64,000 nt of DNA, taken from positions 85,445,536 through 85,509,535 of the forward strand of contig OX328126.1 of the NCBI GenBank assembly GCA_946811695.1, in the 5' to 3' direction. Position 1 is the first letter of the stretch. Each line of letters opens with the position of its first letter. This DNA comes from Gonocerus acuteangulatus (lineage: Eukaryota > Arthropoda > Insecta > Hemiptera > Coreidae). The translations under genes were made by a program, and so were the position numbers. This document shows, piece after piece, positions 22,388 to 33,483 of this stretch. Below the pieces are notes generated by a model, which saw only the letters and a program-made list of their open reading frames with translations, did no database searches and was not told where the DNA came from.

Positions 22388-25085
22388 TTCCCTCCAACTG
22401 TCATGCCCTCACCATCCTTCTCTGGAATTCAAATGGCTTACTGTCCCGAAAACAAGAACTAGAACTCTTACTAACTGACAAACAAGTTGACATTGTACTA
22501 TTAACAGAGACACACCTACGTCCACAACTCACATATACCACACCAGGATACAGGACATATAGAACAGATCACCCAGACATGACAGGACACGGTGGAACAG
22601 CTATTCTAATAAAATCCTCGTTATCCCACCACCTTCACCTGACCCTCTCAAGTGAATCATACCAACTTACATCCGTATCAGTCAAAATGCACCCTCATCC
22701 CATTATCTTCGCTTCTGTCTATTGTCCCCCTAATAAAACAATTTATCATCCAGATTTCCTCACCATCTTCCGTTCCTTAGGCCCTCACTTCGTCGCAGGG
22801 GGAGACTACAATGCGAAGCATATTCAATGGGGAAGCAGAACTACCAACTCCAGAGGCCGTGTGCTAAACGATGTCATACACTCCGAAAACTACCTTTTTC
22901 TTTCCCAACCTAATCCTACCTACTGGCCTTCCGACCTAAACAGAATCCCCGATATTGTTGACTTCTTCGTCTCTTCTGGCCTAGGAGGCATTCACTCTTC
23001 GGTGAAAACTCTTGATGACCTTTCCTCTGATCACTCTCCTCTCCTTTTCACCCTTAGTTCCTCTCCGATCCCCCTTCCTCCTAAACCTACTCTTACACCT
23101 GGACCTGTGGACTGGCCATTGTTTCGATCGACAGTAGATTGTTTTATTGATCTGAAAGTAGCTCTGAAAACACAACAGGACGTGGACAAAGCTGCAGAAA
23201 TAGTTTCGCAGCCCATACAATTCAGCATGAAAGTTGCAAGCAAGCAACGGAAACCAATACCCTCTCCTCAACATTCAAAACTCCCTCCTCAAATCCTTGA
23301 GCTCTTGTCAGCAAAACGCAGAGCATGAGCCCAATGGCAGAGATCCCGATACCCTTCCGATAAAACCTTATTCAACAACCTGACGAGACGGCTAAAAGAC
23401 GAACTTAAAAAACATCGAACTGACAATTACGATACTCCTCCCTCACCACCAGTGACAACTCACTATGGCAAGCAACAAAGCATATCTTAAAATTCCAACC
23501 GACCTCATCTCCTTTACGCCAAGAGAATGGTTCCTGGGCACGAAGTGACGAGGAAAAAGCAACATTATTTGCCGACCATCTCCAATCTGTATTCACTCCA
23601 AATCCTGAAAGTAATCCCACACTCACTACTGAAATCCTGAACTCTCTTGATGAACCCCTTCCTCTTTCGGAACCACCTAAATCCATCAGTCCTGCAGATG
23701 TCAAATATACAATTCACCATCTCCCTCGTAAGAAATCTCCAGGTCCCGATCTAATAACTGCCAATATCCTTCGACACCTGCCACACAAAACCCTGATGTT
23801 CCTTACCCTAATATTTAATAGCATCCTCCGTACTACTCGATTTCCTACATCCTGGAAACATTCCGAAGTAATCCTTATTCCAAAACCCCTTAAATCTCCA
23901 ACACTTGCCAGTTCCTATCGTCCTATTAGCCTTCTCCCAATAATTTCAAAAGTATTCGAAAAACTCCTGTATAGAAGACTCCTACCCATAGTAAACTCAA
24001 ACCATAAAATTCCTGATCACCAGTTTGGCTTCCGTACCCAGCATTCCACTACCCAACAAGTCTTCCGTGTAGTTGACACCATTTCCTCTACACTCGAGCA
24101 AAAGGGCTTGTGTTCCGGTGTCTTTCTTGACGTGGCTCAGGCCTTTGATCGAGTGTGGCATCCCGGAATTCTTTACAAACTCAAAACATTTCTTCCTTCC
24201 CATTTCTATCTTATCCTAAAATCTTATCTTGAAAATCGTACATTCCATATTAAATACGGCTCTTCAATTTCCTCTCATCGAACCATTAAAGCAGGTGTCC
24301 CCCAAGGCAGTATCCTAGCTCCTCTCCTTTATTCTATATTTACTTCAGATATCCCAACAACCCCAAATATTGTAACGTGTACATTTGCCGATGACACTGC
24401 CTTCCTTATTTCCTCTCCCGATCCTAAATTGGCATCTGAAAAACTCCAAACCTACCTCAATGACGTCGAGAAATGGGTAGACAAATGGAGGATTCAAATG
24501 AACCCAGAGAAATGTACGCATGTAACTTTCACCCTGTGACGAGCTGAGTGCCCTCCTGTAAAAATTCACAATATCCCAATACCCCAATCCAACGAGGTTC
24601 GATATTTAGGGTTCCACCTCGACAAGCGACTTACCTGGAAAACACACATAAAACACAAGAGACAAGAACTGATCAAACGCTTTGGACTTCTCCGACGACT
24701 TATTGGACCTAAATCAAAACTTGAAACAAAAAACAAACTGACAATATACAAGACCATAATAAGACCGATATGGGCATACGGGATAGAACTATGGGGATCA
24801 GCTAAGCCATCAAATATAAACATTATCCAACGTTTTCAATCCAAAGTCCTCCGTAAAATCCTTAACGCTCCTTTCTACGTTTCAAACCTAACCATCCACC
24901 GAGACACTGATATACCCTTTGTCCATGATTTAGCCAAATCCCGTTTCCTGACCTTTTTCTCTAAACTCCCAGCCCACCCCAATCCTCTTGGCAGATCCCT
25001 CTCTTCCAATGTTATTCCTGATAATCCTCCTCGCCGCCTCCACCGCCATTGGCCACGAGACAACTTATTTCAAGAAATTGTGTAA
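22384..25085 (+). pseudogene. Jockey ORF2: APE endonuclease and reverse transcriptase
   Basis: Encodes the endonuclease-polymerase that nicks target DNA and primes reverse transcription. APE motifs are in order: WNSNGL (residues 14-19), LTETHL with Glu42, YRTDH, GGTAILI, VYCPP, GGDYNAKHIQWGS near 138-150, PDIVDFF and SSDHSPL. RT motifs follow: SPGPDLIT, SYRPISLLP, FGFR, DVAQAFDRVWH, GVPQGSILAPLLY, FADDTAFL (23.7-24.4 kb). The C-terminal tail runs on to NLFQEIV-stop at 25085, with no RNase H, as in Jockey. It is broken by TGA at 23326, a -1 type frameshift near 23431-23440, and TGA at 24537. Both TGA sit where CGA (Arg) is expected, consistent with C-to-T decay. Otherwise the frame is open over 900 codons. 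Confidence 0.93.
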
Positions 25086-25260
25086 ATATTGTAAATAGTG
25101 TACATAGTTCAACCAATTTTATTGGGAGTAGCAGTAATGTCTGCCTTCTCCCCTCATCTTATCCAGTGTGTTGCCATTGTTAGTTCAAATTTACTTATTG
25201 TACATATTTGTACAGATTGTAAATGTCAATAAAGGAGATATAGAAAAAAAAAGAAAAAAG

Positions 25261-25800
25261 AAAAATGATTCTAAAACTATTTTTGATTAGGTTATGTCAA
25301 TCGGAGAAATAAGTGCTTAAAGCTTCAAATACGTCTGTTTTGTTCTAATGAACGGGTTTTTGTCGTTCTTTTTGAAATTTTTGTCTATTTCCCTTGGTTT
25401 TTTATTTTTGTAATTTCTTATGTTAGGAAAATGTATTTGTTTGTAAAACAGGATAGGAAAAATGAGACCAATTTTCTGTTGCTAGAAATAATGAAAATTT
25501 TAGGAACTTCGTATACTTTCATTAATATCTCGAAAACGGTTGAAAATCTTGGGAAGCGAAAGGTCACCATTCGAAAGGTTACTAAATTTTCTACAAAAAA
25601 TGTTGTGAAGACATTTGCGATGGGACGGTTATATTTGGAGAAATAAGTGCTTAAAACATAGGTAATTTCGTTCATTTGAACGAATCTTTTTGTGTGTTTC
25701 CTACAGTTTTTTTTCACTGCTCGTTATTTTTGTGATTGTTTATAGTAGTCAAATGTATTAGTCAATAAAACAGGATACGTATATACAGAAACAATGTTTT
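25261..25800 (+). mobile_element. H1 repeat copy 2, right half
   Basis: Resumes with the TSD and matches 3264-3700 (AATAAGTGCTTAAA, then the second module at about 25519 and 25620). Together with 21550-22258 it reconstitutes the same order as the 2.6-4.5 kb copy. Confidence 0.82.
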
Positions 25801-26348
25801 GTTTCAATTCGAAGGTGAGGAGCTAGGAGGCTTAGGGTGGAGGGCATTCCCAGTACCATACAGGTATCGCCCAGTGTATCCTCGTCATCTGTAAGTCCCT
25901 TTCTAGAGTCATGAAGATAAGCCTCCAAACAACTTTAGGAATGTAGGATTTCTAACTTTTGCCAGTATCAGAACAGCCGCTCTTTACATACCACAGTGGT
26001 ACTGACGTACCGGTTTATACTAGTTGCACTCCACACGGTGGTAGTACGTATTAAATAGGTACTTAAAAAAAATTTATTTGTGTATAAGTGTAGCGTTATT
26101 GGGATTAGAAAAGAATATTTTATTAACAGACATGAAATGGTTTGGAATCTTCGTATATTGTCCTTAATTTTTTTTTTTCTTTTATGGTGCATCGAAATCT
26201 GAGTCATTAGCACCATTTTCCTTATGAGCTTATATGATACTTAGATTTAGCTAGCAACAATATTTTACACCGCAATTAAAGTGATTTGCTCTTCTTATAA
26301 ACATAATATTTATATTATAATATAAACATAATACATTAATTTGTCTGA
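25801..26348. other. Unassigned, with an S3 tail fragment
   Basis: 26166-26215 has a T-run then GGTGCATCG…CATTAGCACC, a reverse S3 tail similar to 21145-21230. The rest is unassigned. Confidence 0.5.
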
Positions 26349-26968
26349 CAAAAAAAAAGTCCGACCCGCAGGAACTGCTTCATCTTAGCGCGGTTCCGTT
26401 CTTATCTCAAGTGCGATTTGTGAAGGAATATAGCAGCTATCGGTAGGTATTAGCACCATTTCCCCCCCTTAATATCTTCCAAACAGTTAAGAAATCGTGG
26501 GAAGTACGATATAACCATTCAAAAGCTTACTAAATTCTCTAAAAAAAAGATTCTGAAGGAAATTTCGATAGGGCAATGTCAGTCGGAGAAGTAAGTGCTT
26601 AAAACTACGAAAGTGTTAGTTTTGTTATTTTAAACGGGTTTTTGTCACTGTTTACCTCACTTTTGTTTTTTAAGTTTATTTAACGGTGGAATGAGTATTT
26701 CATTAAAGCTTAGAAAATAAGAATCATATTGGTAATAGAGTTTTCCTAGAGTGAGCGTCGCGATGGCGGGAGAGTCCCATCCGCTTAGAAAACTGTCAGT
26801 TTCCATATGTGGCGCTTTAAGCTTCCTTCTTTTTGAGATTTTATTTTATATTTTTAACGAAAGATCAAAACCTACCAATAGCAGCTACTATTCCTTTCCT
26901 AATCGCACTTCGGATAAGAACTGAACCGCGCTAAGATGATGCAGTTCCTGCGAGTCGGACTTTTTTTT
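26349..26968. mobile_element. T1 element with ~100-bp terminal inverted repeats
   Basis: The left end AAAGTCCGACCCGCAGGAAC and the right end are inverted copies. Matching continues inward through AGCGCGGTTC, ATCGCACTT-like and TAGCAGCTA…GGTAGGT for about 100 bp each side. The interior holds an H1-like module (26469-26600). No ORF and no clear TSD. Homologous solo ends occur at five or more other places in the window. Confidence 0.8.
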
Positions 26969-26973
26969 TATCA

Positions 26974-27225
26974 TATCGTCCCTACCACGTCAAACTATCG
27001 AACATGAAAAATCTCGTTTTTCATATTCTATACTTTGCTGTTGCATTGTGTGTACGAAATGGCTTGTCGTAAATTATCGCAGCCCTAACCCCCCTTAGGA
27101 TAGCCTTTAATGCCTTTAATAGACTATCGTATATAACTATTGTTCAATATATTCCTTTGTCAATGTATAGAATATTTTCTTTCGCTAGTTTGCTCCGATT
27201 TTCATATTCGATAATTTGACGTAAC
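26974..27225 (+). mobile_element. T5 MITE copy 1
   Basis: Starts TATCGTCCCTACCACGTCAA and matches T5 at 56957-57209 and 36825-37262. The right end is displaced or lost because the TIR transposon at 27226-28360 is inserted in or next to it. The preceding element T1 ends only a few bases away. Confidence 0.75.
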
Positions 27226-27607
27226 TAAGGTCTCTCGTCCACTGGACCCGAAAAGCTGCGAGCTGCGAAGCAACGAATTCAGGCGAACGCCGATCGTACG
27301 AATGTCTCTCGTCCATTGCCTCAGGATTCGTCCGAATTCGCAATAAACTTGATGGGTCGTCGAAAAGGTTTTTCTCATGATTCTGATTAAAAATGGTTCG
27401 CTTTGGAATATCACCTTTGATTCATCGACGGAACCGACGACATCAACAAAGACGGGAAATGTGGGCGAATCACATTAATGCCAAAAGAAACGAGTTCGGT
27501 GAATTTTCCCATTAAATGGAATATTTAATGGGAAAATATTTGAAGATATTTCCACAAATTTTGTGCAATGATCTTCAAATAGACGATTACCATCAGTTTA
27601 CCTATAT

Positions 27608-27791
27608 ATACTGTGGTCCGTGCTACGCTCCGGCCGCCTGCTTTTCCCATTGATAAACTAATTAAAGGCTAGCCTGGCCTAGGGACGGTCCGGGAGGCCA
27701 AAATCAACCCACGAACGAAGACGCTGGATGGATCAAAATCTTTAATGCGAGCTCGGGATTTGAACTCAGGTCCTCCAGCATATAAGTCCAG
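27608..27791 (-). mobile_element. SINE S1 copy 2, joined to M1
   Basis: About 180 bp of S1 body, nearly identical to 214-390, ending at exactly the same base of the head where M1 begins. The rest of the tRNA head, present beyond the MITE in copy 1, is absent here. Confidence 0.88.
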
Positions 27792-28048
27792 CTTGGGCGT
27801 ATATAGAAAATAATTTCGGGGGGGGGGGGGGCTGAGTCCATTTCCGGTGTATGGAATACTAACAATTTAGATCTAGGAAGAGTTTTAGCCAACTTAAACG
27901 CTATTACACCCAAAATAGATTATGTTTTATGAACTAAGTGATCTTATTTAATTTCTTTTTAAGGGTTTTATGAAATTTTTACCGATCAAATCAAAATTTC
28001 GGGGGGGGGGCTGCAGCCCCCTCAGCCTCCCCCTTTTATACGCCCATG
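27792..28048. mobile_element. MITE M1 copy 2
   Basis: Left CTTGGGCGTATATAG and right TATACGCCCATG, with a G-run of about 14 near the left end and CTGCAGCCCCCTCAG near the right. The flanks do not form a TSD (AAGTCCAG versus ATACATGT), unlike copies 3 and 4. It therefore probably did not insert here by itself. Confidence 0.85.
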
Positions 28049-28427
28049 ATACATGTCGATACATTGTTGACATTTATTCTAAAATATTTTGTTTCCCGTT
28101 GGTCCCACAGATATTTCCTGTCAAAAGCAAAATTAACTTCTCACAGTCCATTTTTAACCATGATATTTCGCACTCGTTCGCAACTATAAATTTTAGCAGA
28201 ATGGGATCGGTTCGCACTTCGGACCAGTTCGGACGAACGATACGGGCCTAGTGGACACAGTCCATGATGGAACCACGTGTTTGGATTGTTCGTGCGTTTT
28301 CGTCCGAATTCGGACGAATTCATTTCGCAGCTTTTCGGTCCCAGTGGACGAGAGGCTTAACAATAGACGATGACGGACGATATAATCAATATTTTACTTC
28401 TAGAATATGAAGGTCCTAAATGAATAT

Positions 28428-28612
28428 TATTTTATTTTAATGTTAACGTCCATTATTATTAACTAAGAATTTTAGGACGGGTTATCTATAAGTTACCACC
28501 CTATTCTAGCCAGGATAGGGCTGATGCCTTTTTTTTTTCTCTAAAGAAAAGTAACCACCTCAAAGTGGGAATCCAACCCACGACCTTTGGCACGGAGTAT
28601 TATGTGCTCACG
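28428..28612 (-). mobile_element. SINE S2 copy 3
   Basis: Reverse S2: ATT-rich tail, AGGACGGGTTATCTATA, AGCCAGGATAGGGCTGATGC, then a box B region decayed to GGGAATCCAACCCAC. Truncated before box A. No TSD recognised. Confidence 0.82.
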
Positions 28613-28925
28613 AAAAAAATGAATATTAAGCTGCTAAACAAATGATATAAAAATGCCTAATTTTCCAAACTTACTGTTATTCTTCAAAGCAATTGGTGTC
28701 AAGAATTTTCCTTAAAAATCTTTTACGCCATGGGTAGATCTCTTGCGTGAATACTTTCTGAGTTATGAGCGCATTTTGTTGTTTGTTTATGATATTTATT
28801 TATTTAGGTCATCAAAATCATAATGAATGTATACAAAACTGCATGTAAAGTAAAATTATTTTGTAAATATAATCTGTATATCTAAAACAGAAATGTAATT
28901 TACGAAAAGCATGGGACATGCAGAA
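28613..28925. other. Unassigned sequence
   Basis: AT-rich; nothing supported. Confidence 0.3.
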
Positions 28926-29535
28926 TAAACTCCCTCCCTATAGGTTTATTATAGGGAGGAAATAGAGAGAGATAAACTCCCTCCCTATAGGTTTACTATA
29001 GGGAGGAAATAGAGAGAGATAAACTCCCTCCCTATAGGTTTACTATAGGGAGGAAATAGAGAGAGATAAACTCCCTCCCTATAGGTTTACTATAGGGAGG
29101 AAATAGAGAGAGATAAACTCCCTCCCTAAAGGTTTACTATAGGGAGGAAATAGAGAGAGATAAACTCCCTCCCTATAGGTTTACTATAGGGAGGAAATAG
29201 AGAGAGATAAACTCCCTCCCTATAGGTTTACTACAGGGAGGAAATAGAGAGAGATAAACTCCCTCCCTATAGGTTTACTATAGGGAGGAAATAGAGAGAG
29301 ATAAACTCCCTCCCTATAGGTTTACTACAGGGAGGAAATAGAGAGAGATAAACTCCCTCCCTATAGGTTTACTACAGGGAGGAAATAGAGAGAGATAAAC
29401 TCCCTCCCTATAGGTTTACTACAGGGAGGAAATAGAGAGAGATAAACTCCCTCCCTATAGGTTTACTATAGGGAGGAAATAGAGAGAGATAAACTCCCTC
29501 CCTATAGGTTTACTATAGGGAGGAAATAGAGAGAT
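28926..29535. repeat. Satellite: 13 units of 47 bp, each a hairpin
   Basis: The unit begins TAAACTCCCTCCCTATAGG and ends GGGAGGAAATAGAGAGAGA. Spacing is exactly 47 bp (e.g. 28926, 28973). Each unit has an 11-bp stem CCTCCCTATAG/CTATAGGGAGG around the 5-nt loop GTTTA. Differences among units are few (CTATAG/CTACAG, TATAGG/TAAAGG), so expansion is recent. It is not CRISPR: there are no unique spacers. Confidence 0.95.
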
Positions 29536-29865
29536 ATTCACATGCCACATGATTGTCGACAATGGACAGAAATATTACCCGAAATATTTTCTTCTATTGT
29601 GGCAGTAAGTCATTGAAAAGTAATAGGTTTACATTATGAAATCACTACGTACACGAAGAAGTGAATAATGTCCTAAGAACGTTGAAGGGAGTGTTGACGG
29701 AAGATGGTGAATACAATAGAATTATCCAGCTGATTTCACAGCTGTTCTAGCCTTGCACCTAGGCAATCATTAACACTTGTCATTTATCTCTATGTCAATG
29801 TCTAGGATGGTTAGTGATGAGTAAGCAGGAAGCTTGGCATTTCTCCACTTCCTAAGGTGAGCTTA
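29536..29865. other. Unassigned sequence
   Basis: Nothing supported beyond a short palindromic TTGTCGACAA near 29553. Confidence 0.3.
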
Positions 29866-29874
29866 TTATCATCT

Positions 29875-30637
29875 GGTAAATGTGAAGGAGCGCGGTCTCC
29901 AACCCGATCCTTTTGAAATGTTGCACTATAACGTATTTTGATGCACTAAACACGAATCCGTTAAAAAAAAGCTCGCTTTCCACTAGGAAAGAAGTTATTA
30001 AGCGCTAAAGTTCACTGTTATGGAGGTTATAAAAGACGGGGTAACAGCGTATTTGTGAACACGCGCATGCGCAATAGTCCTTAATGACGAAGTGTAATTG
30101 AAATTTAGACTCACCTTGTGGTAGCTGACTTGGTCGTAAATTGTCGCTTTTGGGCATACGTGCTATGCGTTTCCGCTCGCTCCGCTCGCTCAAGAAGATA
30201 TCAAAACCCCTAGCCAATCCAACTCGCTAAAATTGATAGAATTCTATTAATTTTAGCGAGTTGGATTGACTAGAGTTTTGATATCTTCATAAAATTTAAA
30301 AAAAAAAATTAAAGAATGGTTTATTATTTAAAAAAAAAATATTTTTGAATAACTAACTGGAGATAAATTGATAAATAATTGATGGTAAATTTCAATTAGA
30401 CATCCTTATTACGAACTTTTCCATACCCGCGCATGCGCATGTTGACAAACATGGTAGGTTACATCACCTTTCAGAACCCGCACAACAGTGAACTTTAGTG
30501 TTTCATAACTTCTTTCCTAGTGAAAAGCGAGCTTTTTTTTTTTTTTTTAAACGGATTCGTGTTTAGTGCATCAAAATACGTTATAGTGCAACATTTCAAA
30601 AGGATCGGTGTGGAGACCGCGCTCCTTCACATTTACC
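29875..30637. mobile_element. Foldback element, Mutator-like, 9-bp TSD
   Basis: Inverted arms of about 190 bp start GGTAAATGTGAAGGAGCGCG and end with the complement. The 9-bp TSD TTATCATCT lies at 29866-29874 and 30638-30646. A second inverted repeat of about 46 bp per arm sits in the middle (30196-30288), so nearly the whole 763 bp can fold on itself. Both outer arms carry CGCGCATGCGC. A 9-bp TSD with long TIRs is typical of MULE/foldback elements. No transposase. Confidence 0.88.
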
Positions 30638-30654
30638 TTATCATCTTCGCTTCT

Positions 30655-30984
30655 ATTAGCCATTCTTTATGTAGTTCCCCGAGGAACTGCGTCATCTTAG
30701 AGTGCTTCCATGTACTGATTATATTTGATGTACTTGGAGTGCTTAGAAAGGAACCAAAGATTTCTCGAAATGAGGTAGTTCTATCAACATTTACGACTAA
30801 AATAATTTTTGTCGAAATTTTTTTTTATTTTTTTTTTTAAAAAAAAGCTAAACATGACATTTTTTTTAACCTAAACCTATTTTTTGTGGAAGATAGTAAA
30901 CGTCCTAATAGCTATAGTCCAGGGCAGCGGACTTGAACTCTTGGGTTCTGCGAAAATATCCAACATCAACGGAATATAGACATT
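30655..30984. other. Decayed T1-like end and A/T-rich spacer
   Basis: 30680-30720 reads GAGGAACTGCGTCATCTTAG, a T1-type end. The rest is T-rich with no gene. Confidence 0.45.
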
Positions 30985-31350
30985 CCAGTCCAAAGTTCTC
31001 CGTAAAATTCTTAACGCTCCGTTCTACCTCTCTAACCAAATCCTTCACAATGACCTTAACATCCCATTTGTCGTTGACCTTGCTAAAACCCTTTTCCAAA
31101 ATTTCCATCCAAACTGTCTCACCCTCCTAATTCTTATCTTCCCAATCCCATTCAGACAATCCTCCCAGGAGTCTTAAGAGGCAGTGGTCCCGACATAAAT
31201 TACTTACCTCATCTTATAGTGATCATTAAAATATGTATTTACACAACTCTGGAATCGCCAACAATGGTTGGCTATTTCAAATTTTTTTATTGTTTTTATT
31301 TTACTTCATCGGTTTTCGTTAATTTGTACATACAATAGCTGTATATGCCA
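30985..31350 (+). pseudogene. Jockey ORF2 C-terminal fragment
   Basis: From about 30985: QSKVLRKILNAPFY, then NQILHNDLNIPF and DLAKTLFQNFHPN, matching the end of the Jockey copy at 22259-25260. Frame changes follow (RQSSQES-stop near 31170). The 3' UTR has ACAATGGTTGGC-like sequence and ends near (TA)n. 5'-truncated copy of the same clade. Confidence 0.85.
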
Positions 31351-31372
31351 ACTTGATCATCGTACAGTTATT

Positions 31373-31373
<1 letters not shown>

Positions 31374-31430
<57 letters not shown>
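31374..31430. repeat. (TA)n microsatellite
   Basis: Uninterrupted TA dinucleotides at the end of the Jockey fragment. Confidence 0.95.
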
Positions 31431-31433
<3 letters not shown>

Positions 31434-31572
31434 AGCCCGGGGCGCATCTGTTCTGAGTTGGATGTTGTGAGGGAGCACGCCGATTTTTGCGAACATATTT
31501 TCGGAAGAGCTAAAATAACAATTATTGGGGTATACTTAAATCTAAAATTTACCGGAACATTTTTGTTGCAAT

Positions 31573-31576
<4 letters not shown>

Positions 31577-31630
<54 letters not shown>

Positions 31631-31662
31631 TCTCTCTCACATACTCTCTCTTTCTCTTTCTC
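31577..31662. repeat. (CT)n microsatellite
   Basis: CT dinucleotides with a few interruptions; the only long CT array here. Confidence 0.95.
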
Positions 31663-32373
31663 CCCTGTATCCTGTTCTCCAAGGATCATTTATAAAACAT
31701 TTCTTAGTTTCTTAGCAACTTGTCTTTCTTATGCTACACCGATTTCCTTGTAGGCCTCCATCTTTAACGGGAGAAGTAGTTAAAAAGAAGAATCCTTCCT
31801 TATTAAATATTCAGCATTATCTAGACACGATTGTGAATGAATAACTATCTGAAATTGCTATTCGCTGAAAAAGAGCCGAGGTGCTTGATATAAAAATGAC
31901 GCAAGCCTCAGGAGCCCCCAGCTAAGAAATAAAAGAAACAGGGATGAATAAATCAGCTGATGAATTGATGGTACCACGTAACGAGTTATTTCTCTCTTCA
32001 TCCGTTCTTGTTGCAAGTCTATCTTTTTCCATTATGGATAATTATTAACAAGGACAATTATATGGGGACTGCATATTCATATAGATTTCGCGTCACATCC
32101 ATGGCTTAAAACAGTATTGGTTGATACCGTAACATAGCTTAGTTGGTAACGTAACATACCGCAGTTTGGTTCGTAACATGGACGGTATTGTAACATGACA
32201 CACGTTTATACCATTGCATCTCTACATATTATACGACGTCGTAACATGCTATACGCAGGCATCCTAACATCCAATAGAGTACGGTACACACAAACAAATT
32301 ACCTGTACGACCATCACGGAGGTAAACAACTAACCTTACCCTAATGTCAAAACCCTGACAATTATGACCCCCA
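31663..32373. other. Unassigned sequence
   Basis: 32110-32280 contains several loosely repeated GTAACAT motifs. No gene seen. Confidence 0.35.
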
Positions 32374-32435
32374 ATGGGAGGAGTGAATAAAAGCAAGCAA
32401 TTGCTAAAACTAAGTATTTTCCAAGCAATTGCTAA

Positions 32436-32965
32436 GGGCCGAGTGAATAAAAAGGTTAGCTGCAGCTAGGCCTAGCACTTGCTTAGTTTATCACGGTTCC
32501 TAGCTGCAGCTAGGTAGAAGGTGTGAATAAAGAGCTGTGACTAGGTTCTAAGGTTAGCAATTGCTAAGGGCCGAGTGAATAAAAAGGTTAGCTGCAGCTA
32601 GGCCTAGCACTTGCTTAGTTTATCACGGTTCCTAGCTGCAGCTAAGTAGAAGGTGTGAATAAAGGGCTGTGACTAGGTTCTAAGGTTAGCAATTGCTAAG
32701 GGCCGAGTGAATAAAAAGGTTAGCTGCAGCTAGGCCTAGCACTTGCTTAGTTTATCACGGTTCCTAGCTGCAGCTAGGTAGAAGGTGTGAATAAAGGGCT
32801 GTGACTAGGTTCTAAGGTTAGCAATTGCTAAGGGCCGAGTGAATAAAAAGGTTAGCTGCAGCTAGGCCTAGCACTTGCTTAGTTTATCACGGTTCCTAGC
32901 TGCAGCTAAGTAGAAGGTGTGAATAAAGGGCTGTGACTAGGTTCTAAGGTTAGCAATTGCTAAGG
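32436..32965. repeat. Four 132-bp tandem units built from palindromes
   Basis: The unit start GGGCCGAGTGAATAAAAAGG recurs at 32436, 32568, 32700 and 32832. Each unit has GCAATTGC, two TAGCTGCAGCTA-type palindromes and GGCCTAGC. Each unit also contains the element's own terminal GTGAATAAA motif, so it looks like amplification of a subterminal segment. Confidence 0.93.
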
Positions 32966-33028
32966 AAAAAGCTAGTCTGGTCTGGGTCATGCTAGCATTT
33001 TAGTTAGTTTTTTTCTTTTCGCTCAATC

Positions 33029-33157
33029 ATGGCGGCGTTTACGCATGTTCGTAAGGAAAAGGAGTATTATATTCGTCGGGACGTCTTCACGTTTTATTTT
33101 CATCTTCTTGAGCTACATTTCCTGCAGTATAACGATTCTTTGAAGTTCTGGAGTTGA
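33029..33157 (+). CDS. Short ORF, possible start of a Harbinger-type transposase
   Basis: A 42-codon ORF from ATGGCGGCG beginning MAAFTHVRKEKEYYIRRDVF and ending SLKFWS. MAA…R-R-x-x-x-x-R…F, followed by an L-E/D-L segment, recalls the first 40 residues of PIF/Harbinger transposases (not a database hit). The catalytic DDE region is absent, so any such gene is an internal deletion remnant. It lies just after the tandem units in the TIR element. It could also be a chance ORF. Confidence 0.35.
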   Translation: MAAFTHVRKEKEYYIRRDVFTFYFHLLELHFLQYNDSLKFWS

Positions 33158-33284
33158 CGGATCTTTTTTTTCTTCTGTACCGTAAACCTCAACCATTTTC
33201 GCACATTTTAAATTTTTTATTTGCAATTTCTTGTAAACCAGTGCTGGATTCCTACTTCCTTGTTAGACCCCCTTCCTTGTTTTT

Positions 33285-33483
33285 GTTGGTAGGGGGGGGG
33301 GGTATGGAATATTATCAATCTAGATCTTGGAATAGTTTGCCAATTAAAATGATATTGCACCAAAAAGAAATTATTTTTTCTGACCAAAGTGGTCTCATTT
33401 AATTTATTTTTATGTTATTTTGTTGACAAATCTTTACCGATTTCGGAGGGGACTGCAGCCCCCCCCCTAATAGGGCCCATGCG
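33285..33483. mobile_element. MITE M1 remnant
   Basis: G-run at 33291-33301, then TATGGAATATTATCAATCTAG, CTTGGAATAGTTT and CTGCAGCCCCC near 33449, ending GGGCCCATG. Matches the M1 interior; the left TIR is lost. It lies inside the TIR element at 32374-33773. Confidence 0.7.

Larger units (their letters stand above)
22259..25260 (+). mobile_element. Jockey-clade non-LTR retrotransposon, 5'-truncated
   Basis: A 3002-bp insertion with a perfect 12-bp TSD AAAAATGATTCT (22247-22258 and 25261-25272). The uninterrupted H1 site is visible at about 3252-3275. It contains the end of ORF1, all of ORF2, and a 3' UTR with AATAAA near 25225 and an A-rich tail. The 5' end is missing, as expected for incomplete reverse transcription. 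Confidence 0.95.
27226..28360. mobile_element. TIR DNA transposon remnant, ends CTCTCGTCCACTGG
   Basis: Left GTCTCTCGTCCACTGGACCC with GAAAAGCTGCGA and right GGTCCCAGTGGACGAGAGGC with the inverse. TIRs are about 35 bp, extending weakly through CGTCCGAATTCG motifs that are repeated inside both ends. TAA flanks both sides. The 3-bp TAA suggests PIF/Harbinger, but this is not secure. It has no transposase and carries the S1-M1 chimera at 27608-28048. Confidence 0.7.

Noticed and set aside
23326..24539. Stop-codon recoding (TGA readthrough) in the Jockey ORF2
   Set aside because: Both TGA are explained by C-to-T change of CGA, and a frameshift is also present; decay is simpler.
28926..29535. CRISPR-like array
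   Set aside because: Repeats are contiguous 47-bp units without unique spacers in a eukaryotic context; it is a satellite. The same holds for 37474-38379 and 38760-38995.
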